DNA from: Paracoccaceae bacterium
GTDB taxonomy: Bacteria > Pseudomonadota > Alphaproteobacteria > Rhodobacterales > Rhodobacteraceae
Direction of reading: 5' to 3'
Assembly (NCBI GenBank): GCA_026984895.1
Contig: JALSRF010000030.1
Span: 1-19,403 of the forward strand
DNA length: 19,403 nucleotides
Shown: positions 8,120 to 15,007 of the stretch, in pieces
Layout: each line of letters starts with the position of its first letter
Position numbering within the stretch: the first letter of the stretch is position 1
Notes under the pieces: model-generated
The model's database searches: none
What the model was told of the DNA's origin: nothing
What the model saw: the letters and a program-made list of their open reading frames with translations, nothing else
Program-made: the position numbers and the translations under genes

Positions 8120-10237
8120 CTAGGGCCTGCGCCCGATGTCGCGATACCGATCAACCGATGCCACGTCGCTTTCGGCTTCAAGCGCAAGCATGATCGCATG
8201 CAGATGCTCGATATCGCGCAAGTCAACATCAAGAATGAGACGAAAAAAGTCCGGTTTCCGATCAAGAAAGTGCAAATCGGAGATATTCGCATGTTGTTCG
8301 CCAATCAAGGTGCATATTCGTCCCAGCACGCCGGCGTCGTTGCGAATGGTCAGTTCCATGCTCACGGTGTTGACAGGCGCGTGCTTGCCACTGTGCCATT
8401 GCAGATCGACCCAGCGCCTGGACTGGTCTTCGAATTCCGCCAATGCCTCGCAATCAATGGCATGCAGCACGACCCCCTGTCCGCGATAGGTAATGCCGAC
8501 GATCCGCTCTCCGGGTATCGGCTGGCAGCAGGCGGCGCGCTTGAAGGTCTGGTCGGGCGTCAGGCCGACGACCGCGCGCTCGCTGTCCACTTCGTCGCCG
8601 CCCTTGGCAAGTTCGGGATAGAGCGCCTCGATCACTTCGCTGGCCGACAGCTCGGCCGAGCCGAGCAGCGACAGAAGCTCTTCGGCGCCTTTCACGCCAA
8701 GCTGCTTGGCGGCGGTCGCAAGCGCCTTGTCGGTGGCCCGCTTGCCGATATGGTCGAACGCCACACGCGCCAGTTCGCGGCCAAGCTTGATGAAGCGTTC
8801 GCGATCCTCTTCGCGAAGCCGGCGACGGATTGCCGCCTTGGCGCGGCCGGTGACCACGATATCCACCCAGCTTGACTGCGGCGTCTGCCCCTCGGCGGTG
8901 ATGATTTCGACCGACTGTCCGTTCTTCAGCCGGGTCCAGAGCGGCACACGGATGCCATCGACCCGCGCCCCCACGCAACTGTCGCCGATGCGCGTGTGTA
9001 TCGCATAGGCATAGTCCAGCGGCGTCGCCCCGCGCGGCAGCTTCACCACATCGCCCTTGGGGGTGAAGCAGAACACCTGGTCGGCATACATTTCCAGTTT
9101 GACATGTTCCAGGAATTCGTCGTGGTCCTCGGCGGTCTCGAAACGTTCGGTCAGCGCGGCAAGCCATTTGGCCGGGTCCACGGCAAAGGGGTTTTCGGCG
9201 CGCACACCGTCGCGGTAGGACCAGTGGGCAGCCACCCCGACCTCGGCCACCTCGTGCATCTGGCGGGTTCTGATCTGCACTTCGACGCGCTTGCCGTCGC
9301 GTCCCGATACCGTCGTGTGAATGGACCGGTAGCCGTTCGATTTCGGCTGGCTGATGTAGTCCTTGAACCGGCCCGGCACCGCGCGCCAGCGCTGGTGGAT
9401 GGCGCCAAGGACCCGGTAACAATCGGCCTCGTCCCGGGTGATGATACGAAATCCGTAGATGTCCGACAGGCGCGAGAACCCCTGTTCCTTTTCTTCCATC
9501 TTGCGCCAGATCGAATAGGGTTTTTTCGCCCGGCCGAACACGTCGGCCTCGATCCCGGCCTTTTCCAGTTCCTGGCGGATGTCGTTGGTGATCTTGTGAA
9601 TCACGTCGCCGGTTTCGCGCTGCAGGGTGATGAAGCGGCGCATGATCGAGTTGCGCGCCTCGGGGTTCAGCACGCGAAAGGCGAGGTCCTCCAGTTCGTC
9701 GCGCATCCACTGCATGCCCATGCGCCCGGCAAGCGGGGCATAGATGTCCATCGTCTCGCGGGCCTTTCCCACCTGCTTCTCCGGCTTCATCGAGCGGATG
9801 GTGCGCATGTTGTGAAGCCGGTCGGCCAGCTTCACCAGGATCACCCGCAGGTCCTTGGACATGGCCATGAACAGCTTGCGGAAATTTTCCGCCTGCCTGG
9901 TCTCGGTCGAGTTCAGTTGAAGGTTGGTCAGCTTGGTGACGCCATCGACGAGTTCGGCGATCTCGGTGCCGAATTTTTCCTCGACCTCTTCGAAGGTCGA
10001 TCGGGTGTCCTCGATGGTATCGTGCAGCAACGCCGTGACAATGGTCGCGTCGTCCAGCCGCTGTTCGGTCAGAATCGCGGCCACGGCCACGGGATGCGAA
10101 AAATACGCCTCGCCCGAATGGCGGAACTGCCCCTCGTGCATCGCGCGCCCGTAGGCATATGCTTCGCGAATCAGTTCTTCGTTTGTCCGGGGGTTGTAGT
10201 TGAGAACCAGCTCGATCAGGTCATCGACATCGATCAT
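8120..10237 (-). CDS. rsh: Bifunctional (p)ppGpp synthetase/hydrolase (Rel/SpoT homologue)
   Basis: This long RelA/SpoT-type enzyme makes and degrades the alarmone (p)ppGpp. From the ATG at 10237 (705 residues) the domains are: an HD hydrolase (about 25–180) with an intact His72-Asp73 in LLHDTIEDT; a synthetase (about 235–345) with GRAKKPYSIWRKM, GRFKDYISQPK (289–299) and YRSIHTT; a TGS domain (about 387–450); a helical and Cys-Cys-containing region (Cys570-Cys571 in ACCQPIPGERI); and a C-terminal ACT domain (about 632–700). Both catalytic halves look intact, as expected for the single Rsh of most alphaproteobacteria. The frame stays open upstream to 10327, but that would run into rpoZ. The MIDVDD start at 10237 has AGGG at about 10 nt and clears rpoZ by 31 bp. 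The rpoZ–rsh linkage is widely conserved, like rpoZ–spoT in E. coli. Confidence 0.95.
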   Translation of the reverse strand: MIDVDDLIELVLNYNPRTNEELIREAYAYGRAMHEGQFRHSGEAYFSHPVAVAAILTEQRLDDATIVTALLHDTIEDTRSTFEEVEEKFGTEIAELVDGVTKLTNLQLNSTETRQAENFRKLFMAMSKDLRVILVKLADRLHNMRTIRSMKPEKQVGKARETMDIYAPLAGRMGMQWMRDELEDLAFRVLNPEARNSIMRRFITLQRETGDVIHKITNDIRQELEKAGIEADVFGRAKKPYSIWRKMEEKEQGFSRLSDIYGFRIITRDEADCYRVLGAIHQRWRAVPGRFKDYISQPKSNGYRSIHTTVSGRDGKRVEVQIRTRQMHEVAEVGVAAHWSYRDGVRAENPFAVDPAKWLAALTERFETAEDHDEFLEHVKLEMYADQVFCFTPKGDVVKLPRGATPLDYAYAIHTRIGDSCVGARVDGIRVPLWTRLKNGQSVEIITAEGQTPQSSWVDIVVTGRAKAAIRRRLREEDRERFIKLGRELARVAFDHIGKRATDKALATAAKQLGVKGAEELLSLLGSAELSASEVIEALYPELAKGGDEVDSERAVVGLTPDQTFKRAACCQPIPGERIVGITYRGQGVVLHAIDCEALAEFEDQSRRWVDLQWHSGKHAPVNTVSMELTIRNDAGVLGRICTLIGEQHANISDLHFLDRKPDFFRLILDVDLRDIEHLHAIMLALEAESDVASVDRYRDIGRRP

Positions 10238-10268
10238 CCGGCCCGCACCCTTCGGCGCAACGCGCCGG

Positions 10269-10622
10269 TTATTCCTGCCTCTGCGCTTCCATGAGCGCGC
10301 GCAGCAGGTTTTCTTCGGACATTTCATCCTCGGCCGGCTTGTCGGCCCCGGCGCCCATCAGCAGCGCCATGGCGTCTTCTTCCGGCTCGTCCACCTCGAT
10401 CTGGGTCTGGTGGCTTTCGATCATGCGCTCGCGCAGTTCGTCGGCCGACTGGGTTTCCTCGGCGATCTCGCGCAGGGCGACAACCGGGTTCTTGTCGTTG
10501 TCGCGGTCAACCGTCAGCGCGGCGCCCGCTGAAATCTCACGCGCACGGTGCGCGGCGAGCATCACCAGTTCGAACCGGTTGGGAACCTTGTCTACGCAAT
10601 CTTCGACCGTCACGCGGGCCAT
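10269..10622 (-). CDS. rpoZ: DNA-directed RNA polymerase omega subunit
   Basis: Omega is the small subunit that helps beta' fold and assemble into RNA polymerase and forms part of a ppGpp-binding site in proteobacteria. The 117-residue protein opens ARVTVEDCVDKVPNRFELV and continues LAAHRAREISAGA, the conserved core. It ends in a long acidic tail (DEPEEDAMALL through EDEMSEENLLRAL), as alphaproteobacterial omegas often do. ATG 10622 has GGAG at 7 nt. It is the first gene of the long minus-strand operon and lies 31 bp before rsh, linking polymerase and alarmone synthesis. Confidence 0.96.
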   Translation of the reverse strand: MARVTVEDCVDKVPNRFELVMLAAHRAREISAGAALTVDRDNDKNPVVALREIAEETQSADELRERMIESHQTQIEVDEPEEDAMALLMGAGADKPAEDEMSEENLLRALMEAQRQE

Positions 10623-10663
10623 CTGGGCACTCCATATCCATTGGCGGGAAACATCAGATCGTC

Positions 10664-10692
10664 TACTTAGGCGTTTGCACGCCCCTTGACAA
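10664..10692 (-). promoter_or_regulatory. Putative sigma-70 promoter for rpoZ–rsh operon
   Basis: On the minus strand a −35 element TTGTCA (10687–10692) and a −10 element TAAGTA (10664–10669) are separated by exactly 17 bp, in the only sizeable gap (87 bp) before rpoZ. The leader would be about 35 nt. The spacer contains a perfect inverted repeat, GGCGT-TTGC-ACGCC at 10670–10683. It could be an operator, or a small hairpin just downstream of the folK stop. Evidence is match and position only. Confidence 0.45.
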
Positions 10693-10709
10693 GCGCGGAA
10701 TCGATCAAT

Positions 10710-11384
10710 TCAGACCGGCTTGACGGGGCGGACTTCGCGCCTTTGCGCCTCTGGCAGCGCTGCGGCCATCTCCTGAACGCGCCTCCCCAGCACCGGATGC
10801 CGCCAGTCCGGTGCCACATCGGCCAGCGGGATCAGGACGAAGGCGCGTTCGTGCAGGCGCGGATGCGGCAGGATCAGGCGATCCGGCGCGCGCGATTTCT
10901 GTTCCTCGGCATCGAGATCGGACCAGTGCGCGAAGGTTTCGCGATCGGGCAGGATGGCATCGCCGACGGCCAGAAGATCAAGATCGAGCGTGCGCGATTG
11001 CCACCGCCCCGTTCGCCGCCGGTCGAACGCCTTCTCGATCCCGTGCAGCCGTTCCAGCAACGCCTGCGGACCAAGCGCGCTTCGGCAGGCAAGTGCCGCG
11101 TTCACATAATCGGGGCCGGCGCCGGCGGGGCAGGCCGGCGTGCGATACATTTCACTGACCGCGTCAACCTGCACCCCCGCGCGCGCAACGGCGTCAATGG
11201 CCGCCAACACCGTATCCAGCGGCGACCCGTGCCGCGACGTCAGGTTTGATCCCATGGCCAAAAGGACAGGCCGATCCCTGAATTTTGGTGCATATGCGAC
11301 GATTTTCCAGTTCCCCGGTCTTGCGGTAACGCGAATTTCCGCTAATTTACAGGCAGTTTCGCCAATACCACCACTCGTTTTCAA
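10710..11384 (-). CDS. folK: 2-amino-4-hydroxy-6-hydroxymethyldihydropteridine pyrophosphokinase
   Basis: HPPK transfers pyrophosphate from ATP to 6-hydroxymethyl-7,8-dihydropterin in folate synthesis. Family motifs are clear: LLAMGSNLTS at the first strand, SEMYRTPACP and YVNAALAC in the middle, RTLDLDLLAVGD with the metal-binding Asp pair, and LPHPRLHERAFVLIPLADVAP at the end. The start is uncertain. The frame opens at TTG 11384, but the first 40 residues before VLLAMGSNL look unlike the family. Between them I find no in-frame ATG or GTG; the next candidates are TTG 11261 and ATG 11255, which would cut into the first strand. The gene is divergent from the NYN gene and lies upstream of rpoZ on the same strand. 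An insert, HWSDLDAEEQKSRAPD, makes it somewhat longer than E. coli FolK. Confidence 0.9.
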   Translation of the reverse strand: MKTSGGIGETACKLAEIRVTARPGNWKIVAYAPKFRDRPVLLAMGSNLTSRHGSPLDTVLAAIDAVARAGVQVDAVSEMYRTPACPAGAGPDYVNAALACRSALGPQALLERLHGIEKAFDRRRTGRWQSRTLDLDLLAVGDAILPDRETFAHWSDLDAEEQKSRAPDRLILPHPRLHERAFVLIPLADVAPDWRHPVLGRRVQEMAAALPEAQRREVRPVKPV

Positions 11385-11431
11385 TATCCACTCACAACCA
11401 CAAAGGCGAAACTCGCAAGAAAGGAACGGAT

Positions 11432-12001
11432 ATGTTCTACCGAGACGAACGGCTTGCGCTGTTCATTGACGGTTCGAACCTTTACGCCGCCGCAAAGGCC
11501 CTGGGTTTCGACATCGACTACAAACTGCTTCGCCAGGAATTCATGCGCCGCGGGAAGCTGCTGCGCGCGTTCTACTACACGGCCCTGTTGGAAAACGACG
11601 AATATTCGCCGATCCGTCCGTTGGTGGACTGGCTGAACTACAACGGCTTCACCATGGTGACCAAACCGGCAAAGGAATTCATCGACAGCCAGGGCCGGCG
11701 CAAGGTCAAGGGCAACATGGACATCGAACTTGCGGTGAATGCCCTGGAAACGGCCCCGCATGTGGACCATATCGTGCTGTTTTCCGGCGATGGCGATTTC
11801 CGCCCGCTGGTCGAAAGCCTGCAACGCCAGGGCGTGCGCGTCTCGGTGGTGTCGACCATCCGTTCCCAACCGCCGATGATTGCCGACGAACTGCGCCGGC
11901 AGGCCGACAATTTCATCGAACTGGACGAATTGAAGGAAGTCATCGGACGCCCGCCGCGCGAACCGCGTGAACCCGCAAGCATTCCCCCGGTCGAAACGTG
12001 A
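11432..12001 (+). CDS. NYN domain putative ribonuclease (LabA/DUF88 family)
   Basis: A 189-residue NYN-domain protein, a PIN-like fold found in putative RNases. The acidic residues expected in the active site are present: Asp13 in LFIDGSNLY, Asp97 in KGNMDIELAVNAL, and Asp120/Asp122 in FSGDGDFRPLV. SVVST and ELRRQADNFIELDEL complete the Rossmann-like fold. A proline-rich tail of about 18 residues (PPREPREPASIPP) extends beyond the fold. ATG 11432 has AAGGA at 6 nt, a good site. It is divergent from folK, with at most about 180 bp between the two coding regions depending on the folK start. A hairpin follows its stop, so it may be monocistronic. The family is common in alphaproteobacteria, but its RNA target is unknown. 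Confidence 0.88.
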   Translation: MFYRDERLALFIDGSNLYAAAKALGFDIDYKLLRQEFMRRGKLLRAFYYTALLENDEYSPIRPLVDWLNYNGFTMVTKPAKEFIDSQGRRKVKGNMDIELAVNALETAPHVDHIVLFSGDGDFRPLVESLQRQGVRVSVVSTIRSQPPMIADELRRQADNFIELDELKEVIGRPPREPREPASIPPVET

Positions 12002-12002
12002 G

Positions 12003-12029
12003 CCCCGCCGCCGGGCCGTCGTGGCGGGG
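12003..12029 (+). terminator. Hairpin just after the NYN gene
   Basis: CCCCGCC (12003–12009) pairs perfectly with GGCGGGG (12023–12029). The stem can extend inward by a G·U and a C–G pair to 9 bp, closing a 9-nt loop. It begins 2 bp after the NYN stop codon. There is no T-run after it, so it may be an RNA 3'-end stabiliser or a weak terminator rather than a classical intrinsic terminator. Confidence 0.4.
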
Positions 12030-12112
12030 ACTGCGCTCGGGTGCGGCCCGCCGGCCTGGTGGCACGGTCCGGGCCGGCCATCGCGACATGCGCACGGGTC
12101 GCAAGACCCCTC

Positions 12113-12131
12113 TTCCGGCCGGAATTTCCGG
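12113..12131. promoter_or_regulatory. Cluster of TTCCGG/CCGGAA half-sites upstream of ispH
   Basis: Within the 260-bp gap between the NYN gene and ispH, TTCCGG, CCGGAA and TTCCGG follow each other. The first two form a perfect 12-bp palindrome (12113–12124), and the second and third form a perfect inverted repeat around one T (12119–12131). Three regularly arranged half-sites about 130 bp before the ispH start look like a binding site, but no regulator can be named. The rest of the gap shows no convincing gene. Confidence 0.3.
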
Positions 12132-12261
12132 GGATTTCGGGCGGCGCGCGATTTCTGCTTGAAAAGAGGCCGCCTTGTCTGCGCAAAATGACCGGCAGCA
12201 GGTGGAAACCTTCCGAAGGCACCGGGAAGACGAGGACATGGACGAAGCGAAAGGATCGGGC

Positions 12262-13221
12262 ATGTCGAAACGGCCGAAGCTTGCCGTGTATCTCGCCGCG
12301 CCGCGCGGGTTTTGTGCCGGCGTGGACAGGGCGGTGAAAATCGTCGAGCTGGCGCTCGAAAAATGGGGGGCGCCGGTCTATGTGCGCCACGAGATCGTGC
12401 ACAACCGCTTCGTGGTGGACAGGCTGCGCGCGCTCGGGGCGGTTTTCGTCGAAAGCCTCGATGACTGCCCCGACGACCGGCCGGTGGTGTTTTCGGCCCA
12501 CGGCGTGCCGAAATCGGTGCCGGCCGCCGCGCGGCGGCGCAACATGGTATTCGTCGATGCCACCTGCCCGCTGGTATCGAAGGTGCATATCGAGGCCGAG
12601 CGCCACCACAAAAACGGTCTGCAGATGATCATGGTCGGCCATGCCGGCCACCCGGAAACCGTCGGCACCATGGGCCAGTTGCCCGAGGGCGAGGTGCTGC
12701 TGGTGGAAAGCCCTGCCGATGTCGCCGGGCTGCAGGTGCGCGATCCGGGCAGGTTGGCCTATATCACCCAGACGACGCTTTCCGTGGACGACACGGGTGA
12801 AATCGTTGCCGCTCTCAGGGCGCGGTTTCCGCAGATTTCCGGCCCGCACAAGGAAGACATCTGCTATGCCACCACCAACCGGCAGGCGGCGGTCAAGGCC
12901 ATTGCCGGGCGGGTCGAGGCCCTTCTGGTCATCGGGGCGCCGAACTCGTCCAACTCGCGCCGGCTGGTCGAGGTCGGCAAGGCCGCGGGCTGCGGCTATG
13001 CGCAGCTGGTCCAGAACGCCGCCGAGATCGACTGGCGGGCGCTGGACGGGGCGCGTTCGGTCGGGATCACCGCCGGCGCATCGGCCCCCGAGGTGCTGGT
13101 CACAGAAGTGCTGGAAGCGTTTCGCGCCCGATACGACACGGCGCTGCAGGTGGTGGAAACCGCCCGTGAGGACATAGAGTTCAAGGTGCCCCGGGTGTTG
13201 AGGGAGGCCGGCGTTGGCTGA
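12262..13221 (+). CDS. ispH: 4-hydroxy-3-methylbut-2-enyl diphosphate reductase
   Basis: IspH carries out the last step of the MEP isoprenoid pathway, reducing HMBPP to IPP and DMAPP with a [4Fe-4S] cluster. The three cluster cysteines are at 18 (APRGFCAGVDRA), 102 (DATCPLVSKVH) and 201 (EDICYATTNRQ). The substrate motifs VRHEIVHN, FSAHGVP, GHAGHPE and GAPNSSNS are all present, as is AGASAPE near the end. I chose ATG 12262 (319 residues) because AAGGA lies 6 nt upstream and the protein then begins just before the conserved fold. In-frame starts at ATG 12238 and TTG 12175 only add an unconserved, charged extension. The stop overlaps the rnhA start by 8 bp. Confidence 0.96.
   Translation: MSKRPKLAVYLAAPRGFCAGVDRAVKIVELALEKWGAPVYVRHEIVHNRFVVDRLRALGAVFVESLDDCPDDRPVVFSAHGVPKSVPAAARRRNMVFVDATCPLVSKVHIEAERHHKNGLQMIMVGHAGHPETVGTMGQLPEGEVLLVESPADVAGLQVRDPGRLAYITQTTLSVDDTGEIVAALRARFPQISGPHKEDICYATTNRQAAVKAIAGRVEALLVIGAPNSSNSRRLVEVGKAAGCGYAQLVQNAAEIDWRALDGARSVGITAGASAPEVLVTEVLEAFRARYDTALQVVETAREDIEFKVPRVLREAGVG
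13201..13207 (+). promoter_or_regulatory. Strong ribosome binding site for rnhA TTG start
   Basis: AGGGAGG lies inside the end of ispH, exactly 6 nt before the TTG at 13214. This near-perfect anti-16S match supports the non-ATG start of rnhA and its translational coupling to ispH. Confidence 0.7.
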
Positions 13222-13702
13222 ACTTTACGCCTATACCGACGGCGCGTGCAGCGGCAATCCCGGCCCCGGCGGCTGGGGCGTTCTGCTGGTGGCACGCGAA
13301 GGCGACCGGGTGGTGAAGGCACGCGAACTGAACGGGGGCGAGCCCCGGACCACCAACAACCGCATGGAACTGCTGGCCGCGATCAATGCGCTTGAGGCGC
13401 TGGACAGGCCCAGCTCCATCACCGTTGTCACCGACAGCACCTATCTGAAGAACGGAATCACCGGCTGGATCCACGGCTGGAAGAAGAACGGCTGGCGCAC
13501 GGCGGCAAGAAAGCCGGTGAAGAATGTCGATCTGTGGGAACGCATCGACGCCGCCACGGCGCGCCACGATGTGCGCTGGGAATGGGTGAAGGGCCACGAC
13601 GGCCACCCGGAAAACGAACGCGCCGACGAACTGGCGCGCGCCGGCCTGGCACGGTTCAAGGCACAAGGCAACGGGCGAGCGGATCAGGTCCCGGGGCCGT
13701 AG
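13214..13702 (+). CDS. rnhA: Ribonuclease HI
   Basis: RNase HI degrades the RNA strand of RNA:DNA hybrids, such as R-loops and primers. The 162-residue protein starts AELYAYTDGACSGNPGPGGWG. It has the four catalytic acids at Asp9, Glu52 (NNRMELLAA), Asp74 (VVTDSTYLKNG) and Asp138 (NERADELA), plus the helper His128 in WVKGHDGH. The basic-protrusion region GWKKNGWRTAARKPVKN is intact. It starts at TTG 13214 with a strong ribosome site and overlaps the ispH stop by 8 bp. An ispH–rnhA pair is frequent in Rhodobacterales. Its last 19 bp overlap the convergent GlsB/YeaQ-like gene. Confidence 0.96.
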   Translation: MAELYAYTDGACSGNPGPGGWGVLLVAREGDRVVKARELNGGEPRTTNNRMELLAAINALEALDRPSSITVVTDSTYLKNGITGWIHGWKKNGWRTAARKPVKNVDLWERIDAATARHDVRWEWVKGHDGHPENERADELARAGLARFKAQGNGRADQVPGP

Positions 13703-13923
13703 GTGCGCCAGGCCCAGATCAACAGCATTGCCCCCAGCACGGCGCCGACGAACCCGGCCATCCAGCCGACAATCGCCAGCAGCACGCGCAGGATCACGGA
13801 ACCGAGCAGCGCGCCAAGCACGCCGATTGCCATGGTCACCACCACATTGGTCTGCAAATTCATCAGGCTGGTGGCAAGGTAACCGGCGGCGATTCCGATG
13901 ATGATGAGCGCAACAAGAGACAT
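13684..13923 (-). CDS. GlsB/YeaQ/YmgE family small membrane protein
   Basis: A 79-residue, almost wholly hydrophobic protein with three likely membrane segments (about 3–18, 26–46 and 49–70) rich in glycine, in the pattern of the GlsB/YeaQ/YmgE 'transglycosylase-associated' stress family. It ends with the short polar tail RTYGPGT. I prefer ATG 13923 over ATG 13929. The GGAAAGG at 13930–13936 is 6 nt from 13923 but touches 13929. The family is often stress-induced, but its function is not known. Its 3' end overlaps rnhA by 19 bp in convergent orientation, and a possible heat-shock-type promoter lies just upstream. Confidence 0.85.
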   Translation of the reverse strand: MSLVALIIIGIAAGYLATSLMNLQTNVVVTMAIGVLGALLGSVILRVLLAIVGWMAGFVGAVLGAMLLIWAWRTYGPGT

Positions 13924-13949
13924 GGGCATCCTTTCCGTTCCCCGAATGA

Positions 13950-13978
13950 ATATGGGGCAGAAAGGGCGCGGTTTAAAC
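13950..13978 (-). promoter_or_regulatory. Possible RpoH-type promoter for the GlsB/YeaQ-like gene
   Basis: On the minus strand CCCCATAT (13950–13957) matches the E. coli sigma-32 −10 consensus CCCCATnT. The −35-like GTTTAA (13973–13978) agrees with CTTGAA at only 4 of 6 bases, with 15 bp between. It overlaps a perfect 10-bp palindrome, GGTTTAAACC, at 13970–13979. A stress promoter would suit this gene family, but the weak −35 keeps confidence low. Confidence 0.3.
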
Positions 13979-13989
13979 CCCCCGCAAAC

Positions 13990-14002
13990 CCCCTGTTCGG
14001 GG
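13990..14002 (-). terminator. Small GC hairpin after the nitrilase gene
   Basis: CCCC-TGTTC-GGGG forms a 4-bp stem 15 bp past the nitrilase stop on the minus strand, followed by a G-rich stretch and TTT. It could mark the end of the methyltransferase–nitrilase transcript; the stem is short and the T-run poor. Confidence 0.25.
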
Positions 14003-14016
14003 CGCGCATCGTGGCT

Positions 14017-14998
14017 CTATCCTGCCCGCATCCCGCCGGGGTCCAGGCGCGTCGCCTGTTGCGCGGCGCGCCCGAGCGCACGCTGCGGCCTGTCGTCGAG
14101 CGACAGGTTGAACAGGTCCGGCCGCGCATAATGCCCGGCCACGTCAAGGCTGCGCCGCGCGGCCGCAACCCGCCGCAACTCGATATCGGCAATCAGCAGG
14201 CCGCACTCCCGGTTCAGCGGGCCCGCGACAAATTTCCCCGCCCGGAGCAACGATCACCGATCCGCCGGGATTTACCCACGCCTGCCGGTCCGGGTAGATC
14301 CGTTCGCGCCCGGGCAGGTCTGCGGGCAGGTCTGCGGCGCGCAGCACATGGCCCGCGCCGATGACCCAACAGCCGCCTTCGCGGGCGATATGCTGCAAGG
14401 TGGCGGTCCAGTCGTCTGTGGAATCGTATGTGGGCGCAACATGGACCTCGGTCCCCAGGGAATACAGGGCGTATCGCGCCAGCGGCATGTAGTTTTCCCA
14501 GCATATGAGCGTGCCCAGCCGGCCAGCCGGCGTTTCCACGACCTTCAGCCCGCTGGCATCGCCAAACCCGTGCACCATGCGTTCGGGGTTGGTCGGCATC
14601 AACTTGCGGTGCCGGTTCAGCAGGCCGCCATCCGGCCCGATCACGACGCAGGTGTTGTAAACGGTGGTCCGGCTGGTATCGGCATCGACCTCGTTCATGC
14701 CGCAGACAACCGTCACGCGATGTTTTCGCGCGGCGTCGCGGATCGGGTGCAGCTGATCGGTGCCCAGATCGACCGCACCGCCAAGCAAGCGCGCGTGCAG
14801 CTCTTCGCAAAGGCCCCGGTCGCTGCCCGGGCGCAGGCGCCAGATCCACGCCGGATAGCCGGATATGAAGGTCTCGGAAAAGACCGCCAGATCGGCCCCC
14901 TGCTGCGCGGCCTTGCCGATCAGCGCGACCGCTCGGGAAATGGTCGCCTTTCGGTCAAGAAAAACCGGCGGTTCCTGGATGACTGCGACTCTGGCCAT
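14017..14998 (-). pseudogene. Nitrilase family carbon-nitrogen hydrolase, frameshifted
   Basis: A nitrilase (nitrile to carboxylate and ammonia) or cyanide hydratase-like enzyme. The ATG at 14998 has GGAGG at 7 nt. The triad is intact: Glu42 (FSETFISGYP), Lys132 (RHRKLMPTNP) and Cys166 (LICWENYMPLARYALY). The frame continues to SVIVAPGGE, about residue 255, then changes. The expected C-terminal sequence (FVAGPLNRECGLLIADI, then DVAGHYARPDLF) is in the next frame down to the stop at 14017. The break lies in AAATTTCCCC at 14230–14239; removing one base from a run restores a continuous protein of about 326 residues, a normal length. Without correction the first frame ends at 14144 with about 30 unrelated residues. 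This is either a real recent mutation or a sequencing error; both halves look otherwise undecayed. It lies 42 bp after the methyltransferase gene and is probably co-transcribed with it. Confidence 0.85.
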
Positions 14999-15007
14999 CG
15001 TTTTCCT

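Noticed and set aside
8996..10294. 432-codon plus-strand frame opposite rsh
   Set aside because: It is the mirror of the well-supported Rsh coding sequence, with no domain of its own.
10238..10327. N-terminal extension of Rsh by 30 residues
   Set aside because: It would overlap rpoZ and has unconserved sequence; the start at 10237 matches the family and has its own ribosome site.
11321..11349. TTGCGG / TAATTT promoter-like pair before the NYN gene
   Set aside because: Each element matches at only about 3 of 6 positions, the spacing is 16 bp, and it may overlap the folK coding region. Too weak to list.
12175..12261. N-terminal extension of IspH from TTG 12175 or ATG 12238
   Set aside because: The extra residues are charged and unconserved, and the AAGGA at 6 nt favours ATG 12262.
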